A DNA stretch of 64,000 nucleotides, taken from NCBI GenBank assembly GCA_030704615.1, contig CM060732.1, positions 58,013,053-58,077,052 of the forward strand, read 5' to 3'. A program made the position numbers and the translations under genes. Below are positions 58,084-64,000 of the stretch, one piece after another. This stretch comes from Takakia lepidozioides (lineage: Eukaryota; Streptophyta; Takakiopsida; Takakiales; Takakiaceae). The notes beneath the pieces are model-generated. The model was not told where the DNA came from and made no database searches. It saw only the letters and a program-made list of their open reading frames with translations. The first letter of the stretch is position 1. Each line of letters begins with the position of its first letter.

Positions 58084-61000
58084 TCACCAGTACTCCCGAC
58101 AAGAACAAACCCCATCTTCGAAATGGTGAAAGCGGTTGGCATCCCGCACAACAATTGCTCGCCCAACAATCTTTGAAATGAACTTGGTGGCCGTGTGGCA
58201 GTCACCACACATCCCAAGGTTCTTCATGATGCGGAGAAGAAACCCGGGGGCTGTGCTGATTAGCCCAAAAGCAATGGCCAGTTTCTCACTGTGGTGGCAG
58301 GGAGAAAGTTCCTTCTGCTCCTCCACTTCAGGCAATAAAAAGCATGAGTCAGGCACATACCCTGCCTCCTTCATTTGTCCAGACAATCTCTCCAGCTCTG
58401 CATGGATTTCCTGTATATGTGGATGCACTTTGTCATCTACAACAAAGGTGTGCACCCTGTTGCCAATCTCAATGCAGCAGCGACCTGGCTCCTTTCTGAC
58501 ACCTCTGACCTTCATCATTATTCTCACCTTTGCAGTATCATCCCACCTGCCAGCTGCAGCATAGATGTTTGATAGCAACACATATGTCGTGGCGTCCGGT
58601 TCATCCCACTTGAGAATCGATGTCACCACACGTTCTGCCACCTCCACATTGCCATGAATTCTACAGGCACTGAGCAAGGCCTTCCATACCATAGCATCCG
58701 GCTTTATTGGCATGTTGTTAATGAAGTCCTCTGCCTCATCCAATCGCCCTGCACGGCCAAGAAGGTCCACCATGCAACCAAAGTGCTCCACTGTAGGAGT
58801 AAGGCCATGATCTTCACTCAGGGAATCAAACAATTGTCTGCCTTCATCCAGTAGGCCAGCATGGCTACATGCAGAGAGAACAAATATGAAGGTGACACTA
58901 TCGGGCTTCAAGCCTACCTTCTGCATGCTTTCAAATAATTGCAGGGCCTCCCTATGAGAACCATGCTGGGCATATCCTGCAATCATTGCACTCCATGACA
59001 CCACATTTCGTTCAGACATATTGTCGAACACTCTTTTTGCATCCATGATACTGCCGCATTTGGCATACATGTCCACAAGGGTCGTGTCCAAAAGAAGATC
59101 TGGTACAATTCCAGCTTTAATGATGTCAACATGGACCTCTTTGCCCTTTTCTAGGGCTCCCAAGCTGGCACACGCATTGCAAATGCAAATGAACGTGGAC
59201 TGGTCGGGCTTCACCCCTTCCCGTATCATTTGCTCATAGGTCACCAAAGCCTCAATCCCACACCTGTGCTGGGCATATCCAGCAATCATTGCATTCCAGG
59301 ACACCACATTTCGTTCAGCCATATTATCGAACACTCCTTTTGCATCTTTGATGCTCCCGCATTTGGCATACATGTTTACAAGGGCAGTGTCCAGAATCAT
59401 ATTTGGTACAATTCCAGCTTTCAAGATGTCAGCATTGACCTCTTTGCCCTTTTCCAGGTCGGCCAGGCTTGCACACGCATTGCAAATGCAGACAAACGTG
59501 ACCTGGTTGGGCTTCACCCCTTCCCTCATCATTTGCTCATATGTCTCCAAAGCCTCCATCCCACTCCCATGCTGTGTATATCCTGCAATCATAGCACTCC
59601 ATGAGACCACATCTCGTTCAGCCATGTTGTCAAACACTCCCTTTGCATCCATGATGCTCCCGCATTTGGCATACATGTCAACTAGGGTACTGTCCAAGAT
59701 GATATTTGGCACAATTCCAGCTTTCCTGATGTCACCATGGACCTCCTTGGCCTTTTCCAAGGCTTTGAGACTGGCACATGAATTGCAGACGCAAATGAAT
59801 GTGACCTGGTCAGGCTTCACCCCTTCCCGTATCATTTGCTCATAGGTCTCTAAAACCTCCATCCCGCACCCATGCTGGGCATATCCTGTGATCATCGCAT
59901 TCCATGACACCACATTTCGTTTAGCCATATTTCCAAACACTCCCTTTGCATCCTTGATGCTCCCACATTTGGCATACATGTCCACGAGGGTAGTGTCCAA
60001 GATGATATTCGGTACGATTCCAGCTTTCATGATGTCAACATGGACCTCTTTGCCCCTTTCTAGGTCTTCCAGGCTGGCGCAAGCATTGCTTATGCAAATG
60101 AAAGTGACCTGGTCAGGCGTCACCCCTTCCTGCATCATTTGCCTATAGGTCTCCAAGGCCTCTGTTCCGCACCCATGCTGGGCATATCCTCCGATCATCG
60201 CATTCCATGACACCACATTTCGTCCAACCATATTGTCGAACACTCTCTTTGCATCCTTGATGCTCCTGCATTTGGCATACATGTCTACGAGGGTAGTGTC
60301 CAGAATGACATCTGGTCCAATTCCAGCTTTCATGATGTCAGCATGGACCTCTTTGCCCTTTTCCAGATCTGCCAGGCTGGCATACGCATTACAAACACCA
60401 ATGAACGTGACCTGGTTGGGCTTCACCCCTTCCCGCATCATTTGCTCATAGGTCTCCAAAGCTTCCATCCCGCACCCATGCTGGGCATACCCTGCAATCA
60501 TCGCACTCCATGACACCACATTTCGTTCGACCATATTGTCAAATACTCCCTTTGCATCCTCTATACTCCCGCATTTGGCATACATGTCCACGAGGGCAGT
60601 GTCCAGGATGATATCTGGCACAATTCCAGCTTTCCTGATGTCAGCATGGACCTCTCTGCCCTTTTCCAGAGCTGACAGGCCGGCACACGCCTTGAGAATG
60701 CAAACAAATGTGACCTGGTTGGGCACCACCCCTTCCTGCAACATTTGCTCATAGGTCTCAAATGCATTCCTACCACACCCATGCTTGATATATCCTGCCA
60801 TCATTATAGTCCATGAAAATGTATTTCGTTGAGGCATGTTGACAAACACTTGGTGTGCATCCACAATGCTCCCACACTTGACATACATGTTGACAAGAGT
60901 ATTGTGTAAAAACACACTTGGCCTATATCGACTTTTGATAATGTGGGCATGAACCTCCTTTCCCACTGCTAGGCTTTTTATCTTGATGCACTTATGCAAA

Positions 61001-61664
61001 AGACAGACGTAGGTATCAGAGTCTACGGATGCTCTTCCCTGGTGCAGAATGTGCAGAGCCTCTTCCAGTTGTCCTGACTCACATAGTGTCCTCACGAGCC
61101 CACAAGTTCCAAAGGAGACCTTGCGGACTTCCCCTCTTGGTCCTCTTTCAGAAGCAGTAGTCATGGTGGAGGTGTCTGATCCCATCAACTGTGCTGCTGC
61201 TGCTTCCAGTTGAACATCTACCCATGCAGGTTTCTTGTCGCTATCAATCCACAGTGCCTCACTGGTACTCTTGTGCTTGAAATCTGGTCCTCTAGGATGG
61301 ATCTGAACCCACTCCATGTTGCATCCTTCAGTTATCCCTGCCTTGACAACAATAATGTATGGATCGTCTCCCTTGCTTCTAGTAGCTGACAATGACAACC
61401 CAATAGTTACCTACTGAACACCCTACCCCTACTTATGATACACTAACTCCAATCCTGAATTGCAGACAAACATAGAAGTATGTGTTACAGAGAAGTGACA
61501 TTTTCAAAACAAGTTTTCTGATGCATCTTCTTGTCCTTCTGCTTCTACTATAACAAAGTAAGGATTCACCTTTGTGCCTCGTCTGTCCCACCATAGACTG
61601 CGGTCAGAAAAATACTCATTCCAAAGCTTCTCCTCGTCTCTATTTTCGGTTTTGGGACACGTGC
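58084..61664 (-). CDS. PPR-DYW RNA-editing factor fused to an OSB-type PDF motif
   Basis: The main exon 61302-58084 (1073 codons) begins with the second half of a PDF-like motif (PRGPDFKHKSTSEALWIDS, then PAWV). It continues with a PPR tract of PLS type, in which consecutive 101-residue triplets are nearly alike, then E motifs and a complete DYW deaminase domain with HSE and CGDC zinc/catalytic signatures, ending CREYW instead of the usual DYW. Exon 61664-61570 carries the first half of the motif (LWNEYFSDRSLWWDRRGTK) and splices in phase 0 (AAAG|GTGAAT ... TTCAG|ATCC) onto it. DYW proteins deaminate specific cytidines in organelle RNA; PDF motifs occur in OSB proteins that bind single-stranded DNA in mitochondria and plastids. 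The alternative is a shorter PPR gene from ATG 61317 (1077 aa), without a typical targeting signal. The first exon was not found. Confidence 0.75.
59020..60840 (-). repeat. Tandem 303-bp repeats coding PLS-type PPR triplets
   Basis: Six consecutive coding units with an exact 303-bp period: for instance CCGCATTTGGCATACATG begins at 59054 and again at 59357. Each codes 101 residues of the form GSI-DAK-VF-NM-RNVVSW-AMI...LVDMYAKC. The units differ at scattered residues, several at the positions (5th and last of each PPR) that choose the RNA base. Confidence 0.88.
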
Positions 61665-61792
61665 CTACAGTCCCATTTGCAGTAACATGTCATACACTTG
61701 GCATCCATAGCTCCACCTGACAAGAACTTACAAAAACGATGATGAGTAGGACAAATCTGAAGGACAAAACGTGTTGAAGAAGATGCCCTTAC

Positions 61793-61922
61793 CACATTGT
61801 GCTTGATCTTGTGTACTGGCAGCAGTTAGGTTTTCTTTCACCCAAGGAGGATTGAACCAACCATCAATCCAAAGGACCTCTTTGTGCTGCTTACGTTTGT
61901 AGTCCAATGATCTTGGATTGGT
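61793..61922 (-). CDS. PDF-motif half-exon, copy 2
   Basis: 130-nt exon candidate between TTCACAG and G|GTAAGG. It codes TNPRSLDYKRKQHKEVLWID, then GWFNPPWVKENL, which aligns with the PDF segment of the PPR gene's main exon. It starts in phase 0 and ends with one extra base, which is exactly what the next exon (61664-61570) needs to stay in frame. This suggests it is the preceding exon of the same transcript. The Pro-Asp-Phe itself is changed to Leu-Asp-Tyr. Confidence 0.6.
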
Positions 61923-62104
61923 CTGTGAAAACCATCAGGGTGCAGCTGAGGAGCCATACTTCTAAACACTGCATCCTGAGACCAAGCCGACCCTCCCAAG
62001 TAGCTTGTAAACACCAGGAAAAACCTTTAGTCTACTTAGAAGAAACAAACTATGATACCAATAGCCTCCTTCACCTCATATGTGAAGAAAGCTGCAGTTT
62101 ACCA

Positions 62105-62177
62105 ATGCAGTTCTCCCACCGTTATGACAGAATTTCTAAATCCTCTTGCCCACACCGTTCCATGCTCCATGATTGAC
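62105..62177 (-). pseudogene. Degenerate first-half PDF exon, copy 2
   Basis: The complement begins GTCAATCATGGAGCATGGAA, as does 62723-62644, but the reading frame that matches the motif meets a TAA near 62125 and the Trp-rich core is poorly kept. Either this copy is dead or it is spliced differently. Confidence 0.4.
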
Positions 62178-62459
62178 CTTTGTCCCAGAACCTCTTAAGA
62201 GCATCAAAACTTTGACAGGCTCCTTTCTGGAGGAGTGCTAGTGTAGCCTTCGACAACATTTGGGACACTATATGAAGTGACACAAGGAGGAACATACAAA
62301 CATGTCAGAATGTGCTTAACAAGCTTGTGCATGACAGGGCTGCCCCTCTAGTAAGGCTCATTTCGGTCATACTCACTTTCATTTTCAAGCTTTGAAGGGG
62401 CTCCACCATCCACACAAGAAATAGCGCAGCACTCCTTCCACCATCACCAGACTCACCAG

Positions 62460-62560
62460 ACTGTTCTTCGCCTTGTGTCATGGCTAATAGCTTTTCTTTC
62501 ACCCAAGGAGGATTCAACGAACCCTGAATCGGAAGGACTTCTTGAGTTGAGTGTTAATGT
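62460..62560 (-). pseudogene. Degenerate second-half PDF exon, copy 1
   Basis: Codes STQEVLPIQG, then SLNPPWVKEKL, parallel to copy 2, but the PDF/LDY stretch before it is missing and a TAA lies upstream in the same frame. It looks like a decaying exon duplicate. Confidence 0.4.
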
Positions 62561-62643
62561 AGCCAACTAGCTATCGTCATACCAGAGTCAGTCAAAATCC
62601 CTCCTTGACAGAATCCTTCTCATCCTACATGAACAAGGCTTAC

Positions 62644-62723
62644 CTTGCCCACGCTGAAGTCCCAACATCGTGAAGGATCTTTGCAGAACTCATACCAGCG
62701 CTGTTCCATGCTCCAGCCTTGAC
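62644..62723 (-). CDS. First-half PDF exon, copy 1
   Basis: 80-nt exon candidate between CACGTAG and AAG|GTAAGCC. It codes GWSMEQRWYEFCKDPSRCWD and then FSVGK, matching the W-x-E-(F/Y)-x2-D-x-S-x-(C/W)-W-D pattern of the exon at 61664-61570. The donor interrupts the motif at the same place as in copy 3. Confidence 0.45.
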
Positions 62724-64000
62724 CTACGTGCCAGAATATCAAACATTTCAACAGGGCAAGGGTTGCAACTAAAGCCTTTGTATGACCATCCGTGTGATTC
62801 TTCGACCAACCTTACATTACTTTCTGCTGTACAGGTCAAAAGACAATTCCAAACCTGGATCCCTGGTGCATACAACATCGCAGCCCCAAAAAGAACAAAC
62901 CACAATGTGTTTCTCGTTAGTACCTAACGTCATTGGAACCTCTGAGCCTTGGGAGGAGGAGACGGAATTGCCGAGGGAGAAGCCGAATTACCCCCAACAG
63001 CCCAGGTCCTACATGATGTGAGGCCTCTCGCACATCCCAAACGAGAGGAGAGGGCCTCGGGTGTGGAGTCCACCTGCGCGCTCAGGAGAACGCTGGAGCA
63101 CGCTGCCAACGGCACCCGAGCAAGCGACCACGCAGAAGAGCCCACACGCTCTCAATACCGCATACAACGCTATCCTTGTCGCAAGTGCAGAGCCGTCATA
63201 TGTAAAATGGACTAGTTCATCACGTATATATAGTGTATGGCACCTGCATCTGCGGGCAAACATTAAGGGATACATCCGGAGGAGGGGATACAAGGGGACA
63301 TTGCGAGATTGCTTGGCTTGCATGCTGCACATCTCTTCGCCTCTAGCAGGGTTTTTGTAAACATTCATGTCCTATAGCTAGTAAATGTTGGTGGGTTTTT
63401 TGGCTGGGTGTGTTCAGTCGATGGGACAGGGCCTGGATTGATAGGTAGCGTTTGGGGTTTCTGAGGGACATTCGTTTGAGCCTTTCACTCTTGAGTTCAC
63501 TGCTCTCACCAAACTTTTATGTTCGTGTGTTTGTGTCATGAGCTGTCTGTTGTAAGGCTGGAAAAAGCACTGCATGCAAGCGCTCTCATCGTCCTGTCCT
63601 GATCAACTCATCTCTCCCCCTTTGCTGTGTGCTGGTTGCTCAGTTGATACGTCACCGAGACCAACACATTCTTTCCTTGTCTGTTTTTCCCTCTCTTGTA
63701 CAGCGGATGTGAAGGTTTGGTTGTTGCGAAACTGTTTGAAGGGGCACTAGACACAATCCTTTTTTATTATTATTCTTGTGAAATTCAATGGACTCCCGCG
63801 ATCTGTGCATTCCTCTCCCTGCGGTTGTTGCATTACACTGAGTAGGGGGCGAAGATTCTGCTGGCGACTCGCAGTCCATCATGGAAATGCCTAGGACAGG
63901 CAGAGCAGGCGTTATCGTATGCAATCACAGCCCTCCAAGGGAAGCGCAAGTGGTCCAAGGCTATCTACCTTGAAGGTTCAATGGCTCTTTCAGGTGTCTC
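62724..64000. other. Upstream flank of the OSB/PPR locus
   Basis: Expected to hold the first exon(s) and promoter of the minus-strand gene, but none can be fixed. A Ser/Ala/Arg-rich minus frame around 62930-63140 looks like an organelle transit peptide yet lacks an ATG in frame. No single-stranded-DNA-binding (SSB) fold was recognised. The rest to 64000 shows no gene. Confidence 0.4.
63224..63233 (-). promoter_or_regulatory. Candidate TATA box on the minus strand
   Basis: The complement CTATATATAC lies upstream of the transit-peptide-like frame and the PDF exons, in a fitting place for the promoter of the minus-strand gene. Confidence 0.35.

Noticed and set aside
62305-62517. 70-codon minus frame as a small gene
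   Set aside because: It is the damaged second half of a PDF-motif exon running on into intron sequence.
63009-63368. 119-codon minus frame as first exon of the OSB/PPR gene
   Set aside because: It ends before any plausible donor in the right phase and shows no SSB fold; the transit-like neighbouring frame has no ATG.

Overview
The window is nuclear DNA from a land plant. It has two intron-rich plastid-type lipoxygenase genes, a long DYW-class PPR gene and several kilobases of nested Ty3/Gypsy chromovirus retrotransposons primed by initiator tRNA-Met. The long PPR gene with homogenised 101-residue PLS repeats, the dense degenerate transposons and the restriction-like-endonuclease LINE suggest a fern or lycophyte rather than a flowering plant. 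That placement is inference.

Layout. 1-2171: non-coding flank with a small tandem repeat and an orphan transposon end. 2172-6834 (+): lipoxygenase gene 1, ten exons, intact (946 aa). 6835-9990: intergenic with a diverged direct repeat. 9994-13434 (+): broken LINE of the restriction-like-endonuclease type (C2H2 finger, reverse transcriptase, CCHC-nuclease). 13435-16872: AT-rich intergenic DNA with three tRNA-derived SINE copies. 16873-46710: block of nested Gypsy elements inserted into a relic of an L1-type LINE. 46711-52012: end of the LINE relic, AT-rich DNA, and three short inverted-repeat elements (Tc1/pogo-like, PIF/Harbinger-like, and one with a perfect 31-bp inverted repeat). 52013-57453 (+): lipoxygenase gene 2, ten exons with the same splice sites and phases (957 aa). 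58084-61664 (-): PPR-DYW protein whose open frame splices in phase onto a PDF motif of the OSB (organellar single-stranded DNA-binding) type. 61793-62723 (-): further, partly decayed PDF-motif half-exons. 62724-64000: no confident gene; a possible minus-strand TATA box.

Two structures stand out. First, the elements at 16873-20149 (+) and 21235-32096 (-) are the two junctions of one inversion of about 7.5 kb between two oppositely oriented Gypsy copies. The LTRs pair across the two composites, the internal breakpoints are almost reciprocal, and the L1 reading frame is split between the two outer flanks. Second, the PPR-DYW gene appears to be an OSB-PDF::PPR-DYW fusion, joining a nucleic-acid-binding motif of organellar DNA-maintenance proteins to an RNA-editing factor.

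The two lipoxygenases are tandem paralogues pushed about 45 kb apart by the repeats. All retroelement genes seen here are broken. The most recent full element (39075-46038) has nearly identical LTRs and a perfect target duplication.
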